The notes below the pieces were generated by a model. It was given only the letters and a program-made list of their open reading frames with translations, searched no databases and was not told where the DNA came from. Shown here in pieces: positions 1 through 7,355 of a DNA stretch of 36,085 nt. Each line of letters begins with the position of its first letter. Position 1 is the stretch's first letter. Origin of the DNA: an uncultured Bacteroidales bacterium. GTDB lineage: Bacteria > Bacteroidota > Bacteroidia > Bacteroidales > F082. Position numbers and translations under genes: made by a program. The DNA is taken from assembly GCA_937896505.1 (NCBI GenBank), contig CALBNP010000206.1, positions 1 through 36,085 on the forward strand, given 5' to 3'.

Positions 1-210
1 CTTTTGCTTTACACCGATGGCGTTTCGGAAGCCGAGCGTGCCGACAAGTCGCAATATGGTAATGACCGTTTGATTGAATGGGCAAAATCGAGCCATGCCA
101 TCGACGATGAAGAAACCGTTTGCCTGAATCTTTATGCTGATGTCCAGGAATTCGTTGCTGGCAACGAACAGAATGACGACATCACCATCATGTCAATCAA
201 GTTGAAGTGA
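1..210 (+). CDS. PP2C/SpoIIE-type serine phosphatase, C-terminal fragment
   Basis: Only the last 69 codons are present; the frame is open to the left edge, so the gene starts outside the window. Visible motifs are LLYTDGVSEA near the start and NDDITIM near the end. These match the metal-binding Asp motifs of the SpoIIE/RsbU branch of PP2C phosphatases, which dephosphorylate anti-sigma-factor antagonists or similar phosphoproteins. The N-terminal sensor or membrane part cannot be seen, so the input signal is unknown. The gene converges with the minus-strand gene ending at 236. The family is fairly sure, the target is not. Confidence 0.8.
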   Translation, partial: LLLYTDGVSEAERADKSQYGNDRLIEWAKSSHAIDDEETVCLNLYADVQEFVAGNEQNDDITIMSIKLK

Positions 211-235
211 GGCTGTTAGGCTTGCTCCTGATTCA

Positions 236-1606
236 TTATTTCCTGTAAGCGCTTCTCACTCGTTCTTCCAGACCGCGGTCGGGTGTGGGTGCCGGAGCAG
301 CGGCAATCTTGTTGCCCTTGCCGATGAGGATGTATTCGGGGAAGGTTTTCACGTTGTAGGCTTCCAAAAGCAGGATGTTGTTGCCTAGGTCTAGAAGAGG
401 CCAGTCGTAGCCTTTGTCGGCGAATTGCTTTTTGTAGAATTCCATCTTGTCGCGTGTGGCGATGGTGACGATTTGCACGCTGTCGTGCCACTGATTGTGC
501 AATTCGCTCAGCCGCGAGGTCTGTTGTTCGCTGACGGGCGAATAGCCTTCCACGAATTGTAGAAGCACAAGCTGGTTCTTGAAATCCGATAACCTTACTG
601 TGCTGCCTTGCCCGTCTTTGAGATTAAACTCAGGGGCAGAAGTCCCAGGGGCGAGGCGGTTCTGGTTGGCAAAGAAGTCGGTGATGATGGTTCTGTGCTC
701 GGCATATTGCGTGTTCGCCTTCATCTGTTCCAGATGTGCCTTGGCATAGTGGAGGGTTTCGGAGTCGGCATTGCAGAGACCTTGGAGGTTGTAGATAGTG
801 ATGAGTTCGGCCAAACGTGGATTACGGGCCATGAAAGGGTCGGTGTTGAGATAATCCTTGAAGGCTTTCGGACCGGTCAAGAAGGCTTCGTTAAGAGCAT
901 GAATGTCGTAGGTTGTTTTGTCGAACTGATTGGAAAACAATTCTTTGAATAAGTCGATATAGGCGGTGTTGGTGTAAAGGATGGGTTTGCCGTCGAAATA
1001 GTCGTTGACGATTTTCTTGCCGCCATCGGCAGAGATGGCAAGACGGATGGAGGCTTGGCGATAAAGGTTGTAGTTTTTCACGTAGTCCGACTCGATTTCG
1101 GGCAGTTCGCTGTTGATGGTGGCTTGGATGGAGTCGATGTAGCGGCTCTGGCGACCTCTGTAAATCTGGTTGATGTGGTCGATGAGATAGTCGTTGGTGA
1201 TGTTTTCGGAGATGATGATTTGACGGTAGAGGCCTTTGTCGGTGGCATGTTTCACGATGATGGTAGGCATCTCCTTGTCGAAATACGATACGTTTTCCTG
1301 TTGCTCGGGCACGATGATCTCGATGTTGTAGGTGGCATTGGGCGACAACACCATGTCAACGCTTTCGAGACCGACGAAGACGCGTGCCGAAAGCGTTTGG
1401 CTCAGTTTTCCGCTGAGGAGGAAGTTGCCTTTAGCATCCGACTGGCATTCGGATATCTGTTTCTCCGTTTCGTTGAGGAGGTCTTCATATACATATAAGC
1501 GAATCAGCTCGTTAGCCTTGTTTGTCTGGCCTGTGATTGTCACATTTTGGGCTTGTCCTGCGACGAAAAGCAAGCATATAAATAAGGTGAAAATCGTTTT
1601 TCTCAT
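236..1606 (-). CDS. Exported TlpA/thioredoxin-fold protein lacking the CXXC
   Basis: 456 aa. Residues 1-20 look like a Sec signal peptide ending AGQAQ; there is no proper lipobox, so it is probably periplasmic. Residues 21-100 are beta-rich, like the N-terminal domains of Bacteroidales TlpA-like proteins, and about 110-315 is a helical middle domain. Residues 320-456 form a thioredoxin-like domain (APEFNLKDGQG, then VLLQFVEGYSPVS, then the cis-Pro segment KTFPEYILI near 423). Where the family has WCxxC this protein has YSPVS (Ser356, Ser359). The only cysteines are 11, 54 and 278, so thiol-disulfide exchange is unlikely; a binding or scaffold role is inferred. It lies 35 bp downstream of coaD and is probably cotranscribed. 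The start is the ATG before the signal peptide. Confidence 0.8.
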   Translation of the reverse strand: MRKTIFTLFICLLFVAGQAQNVTITGQTNKANELIRLYVYEDLLNETEKQISECQSDAKGNFLLSGKLSQTLSARVFVGLESVDMVLSPNATYNIEIIVPEQQENVSYFDKEMPTIIVKHATDKGLYRQIIISENITNDYLIDHINQIYRGRQSRYIDSIQATINSELPEIESDYVKNYNLYRQASIRLAISADGGKKIVNDYFDGKPILYTNTAYIDLFKELFSNQFDKTTYDIHALNEAFLTGPKAFKDYLNTDPFMARNPRLAELITIYNLQGLCNADSETLHYAKAHLEQMKANTQYAEHRTIITDFFANQNRLAPGTSAPEFNLKDGQGSTVRLSDFKNQLVLLQFVEGYSPVSEQQTSRLSELHNQWHDSVQIVTIATRDKMEFYKKQFADKGYDWPLLDLGNNILLLEAYNVKTFPEYILIGKGNKIAAAPAPTPDRGLEERVRSAYRK

Positions 1607-1641
1607 GCTTGGAATAACGAGAATCAGGAGAAATTATTGCC

Positions 1642-2127
1642 TTATTTTATTTCGTCCAGATGCACTTCGTCCAGATGCACTCCCTTCGGCACGAACTTCG
1701 AGACGTCGCCGCCGTTCTTGTAGATGTCGCGTACCACGCTCGACGACACGCCCACCAATGCGCTCTCGGTGAGCAGGAAAATGGTCTCCAGTTCGGGATG
1801 CAGGCGCTTGTTGGCATGACCAATCATGTTCTCGTACTCGAAATCGCTGCCGCAACGGAGACCGCGGATGATGAATTTGGCGTGTACCTTCTTGCAGAAG
1901 TCGGCAGTGAGACCTTCGTAGGATTCCACCTTTACTTGCGGATAGTCCTTAAAGACCTCTTTAATCCATTGTATGCGCGACTCGAGCGGGAAGGTGGAAC
2001 GCTTCTCGCTATTGACGCCAACGGCGACATATAATTCGTCGAACATGGGTAAGGCACGCAAGACGATGGAACGGTGACCTAAAGTGATGGGGTCGAACGA
2101 CCCGGGGAATACGGCTATTCTCTTCAT
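1642..2127 (-). CDS. coaD: Phosphopantetheine adenylyltransferase
   Basis: 161 aa. Catalyses transfer of AMP from ATP to 4'-phosphopantetheine, giving dephospho-CoA, the penultimate step of coenzyme A synthesis, in the cytosol. The nucleotidyltransferase signature is at the N terminus (FPGSFDPITLGH, the TxGH box), RGLRCGSDFEYE follows in the middle, and SSSVVR near the C terminus is the second nucleotide-binding motif. A longer reading from 2157 exists, but MKRIAVFPGSF at 2127 is the usual family start and lies just after the TACTTTTG box at 2155-2162. The C terminus carries a repeated HLDEV/HLDEI from an exact 15-bp tandem duplication at 1651-1680, beyond the conserved core. Confidence 0.95.
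   Translation of the reverse strand: MKRIAVFPGSFDPITLGHRSIVLRALPMFDELYVAVGVNSEKRSTFPLESRIQWIKEVFKDYPQVKVESYEGLTADFCKKVHAKFIIRGLRCGSDFEYENMIGHANKRLHPELETIFLLTESALVGVSSSVVRDIYKNGGDVSKFVPKGVHLDEVHLDEIK
1651..1680. repeat. Exact 15-bp tandem duplication in the 3' end of coaD
   Basis: The unit TTCGTCCAGATGCAC occurs twice head to tail (1651-1665 and 1666-1680). It is in frame and adds five residues (VHLDE type) to the CoaD tail without changing the reading frame. Confidence 0.95.
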
Positions 2128-2154
2128 TGTTTCGTGATGTTGTTGATAAGCGTG

Positions 2155-2162
2155 CAAAAGTA
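2155..2162 (-). promoter_or_regulatory. Promoter -7 box for coaD
   Basis: The minus strand reads TACTTTTG, a full match to the Bacteroidota -7 consensus TAnnTTTG. It lies 27 bp before the coaD ATG at 2127. No convincing -33 TTTG is seen at the expected distance. Confidence 0.55.
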
Positions 2163-2232
2163 GGAAAATTTCTTTTCAAGAATGCTTGATTGAGTTTGCG
2201 ATTCTCTGATTTCTCAAATTCTTGACAAAAAG

Positions 2233-2859
2233 CTAAATCTTGATGATCTTGAGGATTTCGGGTCCGAGCACTTCGCGTATGGAGAGGAAAGTGCTTTCGA
2301 GGAAGGCTTCAACTTCGTCTTTCCCGACCAAGTTCACTTCGGTGATGCCTTCTTCTTGTTGAGGGTGGGGAAGGAGAGGCTCGCCGGTGGTCATCACGTA
2401 CCAATAGGTGCGCTTCAGTTCCCACGTCTCGCCGCGCAGGTAGCAATGCCATGTTGAAGGCAGTTCGTGTTCGATTTTCAGTTTGCCGATGCCAGTCTCT
2501 TCTTCCACTTCGCGCAAGGCGGCAGCCTCGGGTGTCTCGCCCGCTTCGATGTGGCCTTTGGGAAGGTCGGAGATGCCTTTGCGGGTGATACCCACAAATT
2601 TGTCACCCGAAACGATGATTCCGCCGGCTGCAGGTACCAAACGGAAGGTCTTGCGCAGGGCTTCGCCGACGGCGACAGGGCTTACTTGTTGTATCAAAGT
2701 CTGGGTTGGGTCGGTGTCGTCGAGCCATTCAGGCAAAAAAATACATAAATCTTCGATGTCGTATGTGTCGGATTCTTGGATAGTTGCGCTTGATTTCAGT
2801 TCCTCGCTCTCAATATTTGGGAAAACGAGTGCCTTGTTTTCATGAAAAATCTTGTACAT
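2233..2859 (-). CDS. Nudix hydrolase
   Basis: 208 aa from the preferred start. The Nudix box is complete at residues 102-124 (GHIEAGETP, then REVEEETGI), giving the Mg-binding glutamates needed to cleave a nucleoside diphosphate linked to another group. The N-terminal 70 residues do not match a domain I recognise, and the substrate cannot be told. The frame is open to 2895, but a TATCTTTG promoter box on the minus strand at 2893-2900 would lie within or upstream of that start, and MYKIFHENK is a typical N terminus for Bacteroidales Nudix proteins next to pyrE. I therefore place the start at 2859. It is divergent from pyrE, and adjacency to a pyrimidine gene hints at nucleotide housekeeping. 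Confidence 0.88.
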   Translation of the reverse strand: MYKIFHENKALVFPNIESEELKSSATIQESDTYDIEDLCIFLPEWLDDTDPTQTLIQQVSPVAVGEALRKTFRLVPAAGGIIVSGDKFVGITRKGISDLPKGHIEAGETPEAAALREVEEETGIGKLKIEHELPSTWHCYLRGETWELKRTYWYVMTTGEPLLPHPQQEEGITEVNLVGKDEVEAFLESTFLSIREVLGPEILKIIKI

Positions 2860-2862
2860 TTG
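2834..2862 (+). promoter_or_regulatory. pyrE promoter (-33 TTG, -7 TACATTTG)
   Basis: TTG at 2834-2836 and TACATTTG at 2855-2862 are separated by 18 bp, fitting the Bacteroidota -33/-7 layout. Transcription would start near 2869, about 40 nt before the pyrE ATG. The -7 box covers the first codon of the opposing Nudix gene (2857-2859). Confidence 0.6.
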
Positions 2863-2892
2863 TAGCCAAATTTGAACGTTGTTATTGGACGA

Positions 2893-2900
2893 CAAAGATA
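2893..2900 (-). promoter_or_regulatory. Nudix gene promoter -7 box
   Basis: The minus strand reads TATCTTTG, a full TAnnTTTG match, 33 bp before the chosen ATG at 2859. It faces the pyrE promoter, so the two predicted transcripts overlap at their 5' ends by about 18 nt. Confidence 0.5.
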
Positions 2901-2907
2901 GACTTTT

Positions 2908-3555
2908 ATGAAATACGAAGATTCAGCATTGACTTTGGCCCAGCATCTTTTGCAGATTAAGGCCGTGAAACTTAGCCCCAAGGCTCCATTCACATGGGCA
3001 TCGGGATTGAAAAGCCCCATTTATTGCGACAACCGTGTCACCCTCTCGTATCCAATCGTGCGCACTTTCATCCGTCAGCAGTTCTGCGAGAAGTTGGTGC
3101 AGACCTATGGCATGCCTGATGTGATTGCAGGTGTGGCCACAGGAGGCATCGCTCAAGGCGCATTGGTGGCTCAGGAATTGGGCTTGCCTTTCGTGTATGT
3201 GCGTTCCGAGAAGAAGTCGCATGGCATGCAGAACCAGATCGAAGGCGTCATCAACCCAGGCCAGTCGGTCGTGGTGATTGAAGACTTGGTCTCGACAGGC
3301 AAGTCGAGCCTCTTGGCTGTGGATGCCTTGCGTGAAGTTGGCGCCGAGGTGAAAGGCATGCTGGCTATCTTTACCTACCAGATGCCTATCGCAGCCGAAA
3401 ACTTCGCCAACAAGAACTGCCAGTTGGTGACCCTGTCGAATTACGAGACCTTGATTCATCAAGCCATCGAAGACGAATACATCACCAAGGAAGACCAACA
3501 GTCGCTAATGGAATGGCGCAAGGATCAGCAAGCCTGGAGCGACAAGTGGAGTTGA
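2908..3555 (+). CDS. pyrE: Orotate phosphoribosyltransferase
   Basis: 215 aa, full length. Joins orotate to PRPP to form OMP in de novo pyrimidine synthesis, in the cytosol. The PRPP-binding signature VVVIEDLVSTGKSS is at residues 121-134; the catalytic-loop region RSEKKSHGMQNQIEG is at 99-113; the N-terminal segment FTWASGLKSPIYCDNR is the orotate-site motif. The start ATG is the first in frame after the promoter at 2834-2862. It is divergent from the Nudix gene and convergent with birA, so it is probably transcribed alone. Nothing is anomalous. Confidence 0.97.
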   Translation: MKYEDSALTLAQHLLQIKAVKLSPKAPFTWASGLKSPIYCDNRVTLSYPIVRTFIRQQFCEKLVQTYGMPDVIAGVATGGIAQGALVAQELGLPFVYVRSEKKSHGMQNQIEGVINPGQSVVVIEDLVSTGKSSLLAVDALREVGAEVKGMLAIFTYQMPIAAENFANKNCQLVTLSNYETLIHQAIEDEYITKEDQQSLMEWRKDQQAWSDKWS

Positions 3556-3644
3556 GATCTTGCTTGGATGATGATAAGTATAGGCTTGTCATCTAATTTT
3601 GATGCTTTCTCCAATTTGCAAGGTTGATAATATGGTATTCCTAA

Positions 3645-4403
3645 TCAAATCATATATGATATTTCTTTGATGTCGTAGATGTGCGGTATCTGGGCATCGT
3701 CAATAAGTTGAAGCCTACCAAATGTGTCGATGCCGGTCATGTATAGCCTGAGTCTTTGGTCTTTCACCTTGTATTCGGCCCATTCGTGGTAGCGGAATAG
3801 CCTGCTGTAATACCTATTATCAATGGCTTGCCGGATTCGTGTTTCGCTCATGGCTTGCTTGCGAGTTTCCTCTGTCAAATTTCCGATGTGCGAAACTAAT
3901 TCTTTCAGCAGCGGTTCCAAGTCGTAATCTTTTCCAGTAATCATCTTCATGGAAATGGGCCGTGTTGGCCAATCAGCAAATTGCATTTGGTTGACATTCA
4001 GTCCAATGCCAATGATGGAACGGATTAAATAACTGCCTCCGATGGTGCTGTTGATGAGTATGCCGCCAAGCTTATGGCCATCGAAATAGAGGTCGTTTGG
4101 CCATTTGATTTTGAGTTTCTTGCTAGGCAGGTGCGCATCAAGAACTTCCAACAAGCCCAAGGGAACGAGTTCCGAAAGCATGAACTGGTTGACGGCAGGA
4201 AGCCAGCTTGTGTCAATCCCAACGGAGAAGGTGAGATTCATGCCTTTGGCGCTTTCCCAATTATTGCTGCCCATGCCTTTCCCTGCAGTCTGTTCTCCAG
4301 CAGCGATGACCTGCCCACTGATTTCTTCTGTGTCTTGCAAGCGTTGCAAGTAGGCATTCGTTGAGTCGATGGTGCTGATATGTAGGAAAGTGAAGTCCTT
4401 CAT
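3645..4403 (-). CDS. birA: Biotin--[acetyl-CoA-carboxylase] ligase
   Basis: 252 aa. Activates biotin to biotinyl-AMP and attaches it to a lysine of biotin carboxyl carrier protein. Visible motifs are STIDSTNAYLQRL (11-23), the biotinyl-AMP loop QTAGKGMGSNNW (38-49), and KWPNDLYFDGHKLGGIL (100-116) with the catalytic-site lysine at 111. It lacks the N-terminal winged helix of E. coli BirA, so it is an enzyme-only form with no DNA-binding repressor role. An upstream in-frame start at 4505 would add 34 residues unlike the family and would run across the promoter box at 4422-4429, so the start is placed at 4403. Confidence 0.93.
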   Translation of the reverse strand: MKDFTFLHISTIDSTNAYLQRLQDTEEISGQVIAAGEQTAGKGMGSNNWESAKGMNLTFSVGIDTSWLPAVNQFMLSELVPLGLLEVLDAHLPSKKLKIKWPNDLYFDGHKLGGILINSTIGGSYLIRSIIGIGLNVNQMQFADWPTRPISMKMITGKDYDLEPLLKELVSHIGNLTEETRKQAMSETRIRQAIDNRYYSRLFRYHEWAEYKVKDQRLRLYMTGIDTFGRLQLIDDAQIPHIYDIKEISYMI

Positions 4404-4421
4404 TTGACTGTTTCTGTTGCC

Positions 4422-4451
4422 CAAAAATACGGTATTTTCAAAAAATGACAA
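4422..4451 (-). promoter_or_regulatory. birA promoter
   Basis: The minus strand reads TTG at 4451-4449 and TATTTTTG at 4429-4422 with 19 bp between, a good Bacteroidota -33/-7 pair. The predicted transcript start is a few bases before the birA ATG at 4403. Confidence 0.55.
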
Positions 4452-4517
4452 TTTTTTTGTGTCTATTTGATTTTTTTTTTCGACTTTTGCAGTATTAATC
4501 AACAAAAATGTATCAAT

Positions 4518-5246
4518 ATGATTAGAAAATCTATCCTTACTTTAGTGCTGTTGGCCTTAATAGGTGGCGTAACAGCTCAGTCCCTGCAATTTGAGTGGGA
4601 AGGCAAAGTGTTTGCCGATGATGAAGAAATCGTCTGCATCAACGATGAATATGGCATTGGTGAGATTATCCAACACATGCAAGTCCGAAATTTGACCGCT
4701 AACGCCATGAATGTTATTATTGAGAAGGAAATTGTTAAGGATTTGCCAGGAACTTCGAATTCGTTTTGTTTTGGACTTTGCTATGGTCCAGAGACATTTA
4801 TTGGTAATCCTGTTATGATAGAAGCTGGTGACGTTTGTGGAGCGGGCGATCTTTCGTTCCATGCCAGTTTTTTTGATTTGGAAGGCAACGTATATGAAGG
4901 TACTGTGGTCGTGAGGTATTATGCATACGATAGAGCCAATCCTGACAACAAGATTAGTGTTGTTGTGATTTTCGGCTATGGCGCAGGCGTTGGTGTTGAA
5001 GAAAACGTCGCAGTCATGGGACATGCCTATCCAAATCCAGCATCGTCAGTTGTGCGTTTCAATGTCGAAGGCGTTGCAAATGCCAACATCGCAATCTACA
5101 ACCTTCTCGGCCAGGAAGTGCTGAATCAGAAAGTTGAAGCTGGTCAAGCTACCATTTCGGTTGCCGACCTCGAAAAAGGAATTTATTTCTGCAATCTGGT
5201 CGTTAACGGCAAAACCGTTTCAACCGAAAAGCTGGTTGTGAAATAA
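4518..5246 (+). CDS. Small secreted protein with T9SS type A sorting domain
   Basis: 242 aa. Residues 1-20 form a signal peptide (MIRKSILTLVLLALIGGVTA). Residues 21-155 are a beta-rich domain with several cysteines (40, 84, 88, 107) that I cannot assign to a named family. Residues 169-242 are a type IX secretion sorting domain: AYPNPASSVVRF, then IAIYNLLGQEVL, then LEKGIYFCNLVVNGK and a final KLVVK. Such domains direct proteins through the Por/T9SS outer-membrane machine and are removed or linked to A-LPS. The ATG at 4518 directly precedes the signal peptide; an in-frame TTG at 4467 is upstream of it and unlikely. A weak GACTTTTG box sits at 4482-4489. A strong terminator follows, so it is monocistronic. 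Confidence 0.88.
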   Translation: MIRKSILTLVLLALIGGVTAQSLQFEWEGKVFADDEEIVCINDEYGIGEIIQHMQVRNLTANAMNVIIEKEIVKDLPGTSNSFCFGLCYGPETFIGNPVMIEAGDVCGAGDLSFHASFFDLEGNVYEGTVVVRYYAYDRANPDNKISVVVIFGYGAGVGVEENVAVMGHAYPNPASSVVRFNVEGVANANIAIYNLLGQEVLNQKVEAGQATISVADLEKGIYFCNLVVNGKTVSTEKLVVK

Positions 5247-5270
5247 TAGAGTGTCGAAATTTCAATACGC

Positions 5271-5307
5271 AAGAAGGCATCGCCGTAAAGGTGATGCCTT
5301 CTTTTTT
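5271..5307 (+). terminator. Rho-independent terminator after the T9SS gene
   Basis: Arms 5271-5284 and 5290-5303 pair over 14 bp with one G-U, loop GTAAA, followed by a T run ending at 5307. It lies 25 bp after the stop codon of the T9SS cargo gene. Confidence 0.9.
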
Positions 5308-5326
5308 GCCAAATAGGTGTTGCTAT

Positions 5327-6007
5327 TCAGGCCATCCCTCTCTCAATCATGGCGATGATGGTCTCGATGTCATCGTCTTCTTGGTTCTTGTGCGGGTCGA
5401 ATTCCGATTTCAGGTTGTATCCCCACAGGCGAGCGAAGCCTTGGTAGAAGAACGCCCTGAACTTGCCGCGCAACTGCTGGACGACTTCGTATGACGAGTC
5501 GCCAGTCTCGCGGTCGATGAGCCGGATGAGGATGAGGCCTTGGCTGAAGTTGAGGTTTTTCAGTTCTTCGGTGTATCGCTCCGTGAGGTCGTCTTCGGCT
5601 TTTTTCATGAGTTCGCGGCGTGCCGATGCCGTCTTCTCTCTTGCCAACAAACTGTCGTATTCGTGCATCATCTTTCTCGCAATGAGGGCGTAAGGATACA
5701 CCTTCTTCACATTGAAAGCCAAACGTTGGCCGCTTTTCGTTTCAATGATCTGGTTGTAGCGTTGCATCAAGTCGATATCTACTTCAGGCAGGTTGACCGT
5801 CAGCAAAGTGTCGCCATTTTCAAGAATCTGGGCATAAACCACATGAACGTCGCTGCGGTCTTCCGAAAAACTGACTACGGCAGGTTGTGGTTTTTCGATG
5901 GACTTTGGTATCTGCTTGATGCGAATGACAGTTGGCTTACTGACTAATTGCGCGAAACTTGTTGAAGCCAAAAATGCAAGTGCTATGATGAATGCAGTCT
6001 TTCTCAT
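5327..6007 (-). CDS. DUF4294 family exported protein
   Basis: 226 aa. Residues 1-19 are a signal peptide (MRKTAFIIALAFLASTSFA). The mature part has the DUF4294 pattern: NLPEVDID, then KKVYPYALIARKMMHEYDSLL, a charged helical stretch, then SQGLILIRLIDRETGDSSYE, QLRGKFRAFFYQGFARLWGYNLKSEFDP and a C-terminal IETIIAMIERG. The family is conserved in Bacteroidota and has no established function. The predicted location is the periplasm or outer membrane. It is downstream of clpX by 109 bp, with a possible hairpin terminator between, so it may have its own promoter (near-match TGTTTTTG at 6049-6056, minus strand). Confidence 0.88.
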   Translation of the reverse strand: MRKTAFIIALAFLASTSFAQLVSKPTVIRIKQIPKSIEKPQPAVVSFSEDRSDVHVVYAQILENGDTLLTVNLPEVDIDLMQRYNQIIETKSGQRLAFNVKKVYPYALIARKMMHEYDSLLAREKTASARRELMKKAEDDLTERYTEELKNLNFSQGLILIRLIDRETGDSSYEVVQQLRGKFRAFFYQGFARLWGYNLKSEFDPHKNQEDDDIETIIAMIERGMA

Positions 6008-6049
6008 GTCGTGTGTTGCTTTTGTTGTTTGAATAGCAATGATTGTGCC

Positions 6050-6084
6050 AAAAACAGCAATGGGACGCGATTTTGTCGTGTCCC
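6050..6084 (-). terminator. Possible terminator after clpX
   Basis: Arms 6062-6070 and 6076-6084 (GGGACGCGA / TCGTGTCCC) form a 9-bp stem with one G-U. On the minus strand a run of five T lies at 6054-6050, but 7 nt after the stem, which is further than ideal. Confidence 0.4.
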
Positions 6085-6116
6085 TTCGTTTATTGTGTTG
6101 TTTATGAACTCATTGT

Positions 6117-7352
6117 TCAGTCGCCAACATGGAGTTTCGACAGCCCGGATTTCTCGAGTTTTTCCTTGGCATAGGCCAAATCTACAACCAGTTCCTTGGC
6201 CTTGATGTCGGAAGGCATCTCGAACATGGCATCGTTGAGGATGGCTTCCATGATGGAACGCAGACCGCGCGCACCAACCTTGAATTCGATGGCTTTCTCA
6301 ACCACATAGTCAAGCACTTCTTCTTTGATGACGAGGTTGATGTGGTCCATGGCAAAGAGTTTCACGAATTGTTTGACGATAGCGTTCTTCGGTTCGGTGA
6401 GGATGCGTTTCAAGGCCTCTTTGTCGAGTGGGTTGAGATGGGTGATGATGGGCAGACGACCGACGATTTCGGGGATGAGACCGAATTTCTTCAGGTCGGC
6501 TGGGGCGAGGTATTGAAGCATGTTTTCCTTGTCGAGCGCTTCGCCATTGGCGCTGCCGTAGCCGATGGTATTGGTGCGTTTGCGCGACGCGATGATGCGG
6601 TCGATGCCGTCGAAGGCGCCTCCGGCGATGAACAGGATGTTTTTCGTGTTGACGGGAATCATCTTCTGTTCAGGGTGTTTGCGTCCGCCTTGTGGCGGCA
6701 CGTTCACCACGGTGCCTTCAAGCAGTTTCAGCATGGCTTGCTGCACGCCTTCACCCGAAACGTCGCGGGTGATGCTTGGATTGTCGCTCTTTCGGGCAAT
6801 CTTGTCAATTTCGTCGATGAAGACGATGCCTCTTTCGGTGGCGGGAACATCATAGTCGGCGGCCTGCAGCAACTTGACGAGGATGTTCTCCACATCTTCG
6901 CCCACATAGCCGGCTTCGGTGAGCACGGTGGCATCGGCGATGGCAAAGGGCACATTCAGCATCTTGGCGATAGTGCGAGCCAACAAGGTCTTGCCAGTGC
7001 CGGTTTCGCCAACGAGGATGATGTTCGACTTCTCGATTTCGACCTCGTCGTTGTCAACTTTTTGGCTGAGACGCTTGTAGTGGTTATAGACGGCTACTGC
7101 CAAGGTGCGTTTGGCTTCGTCTTGTCCGATGACATATTGGTCAAGAAAGTTCTTGATTTCCAATGGCTTCTTTATGGCGTAACCTTTCATGCCAGAGGAC
7201 ATCCGGTTTTCATTGAATTGCTCTTTGACGATAAGGTGGGCTTGCTCGGCGCAACTGTCGCAGATTTGTGCGTCAAGACCTTGAATCAGCAGCCTGACAT
7301 CGGCAGCTTTCTTTCCACAAAAGGCACAAACGCCTGTCTTTCTTGTGGCCAT
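6117..7352 (-). CDS. clpX: ATP-dependent Clp protease ATPase subunit ClpX
   Basis: 411 aa, full length. AAA+ unfoldase that recognises tagged proteins and feeds them to ClpP. The N-terminal zinc-binding domain has Cys9, Cys12, Cys31 and Cys34. Walker A GETGTGKT is at 115-122, the pore loop GYVG at 148-151, Walker B IVFIDE at 176-181, and the sensor-2 motif GARGLRSIMEA is near the C terminus. It begins 3 nt after the clpP stop on the same strand, so clpP and clpX form an operon. The large open frame on the opposite strand is a shadow of this gene. Confidence 0.97.
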   Translation of the reverse strand: MATRKTGVCAFCGKKAADVRLLIQGLDAQICDSCAEQAHLIVKEQFNENRMSSGMKGYAIKKPLEIKNFLDQYVIGQDEAKRTLAVAVYNHYKRLSQKVDNDEVEIEKSNIILVGETGTGKTLLARTIAKMLNVPFAIADATVLTEAGYVGEDVENILVKLLQAADYDVPATERGIVFIDEIDKIARKSDNPSITRDVSGEGVQQAMLKLLEGTVVNVPPQGGRKHPEQKMIPVNTKNILFIAGGAFDGIDRIIASRKRTNTIGYGSANGEALDKENMLQYLAPADLKKFGLIPEIVGRLPIITHLNPLDKEALKRILTEPKNAIVKQFVKLFAMDHINLVIKEEVLDYVVEKAIEFKVGARGLRSIMEAILNDAMFEMPSDIKAKELVVDLAYAKEKLEKSGLSKLHVGD

Positions 7353-7355
7353 GAC

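Noticed and set aside
4467..4517. In-frame extension of the T9SS gene from a TTG
   Set aside because: It lies upstream of the signal peptide and over the T-rich promoter region; the ATG at 4518 gives a normal signal peptide.
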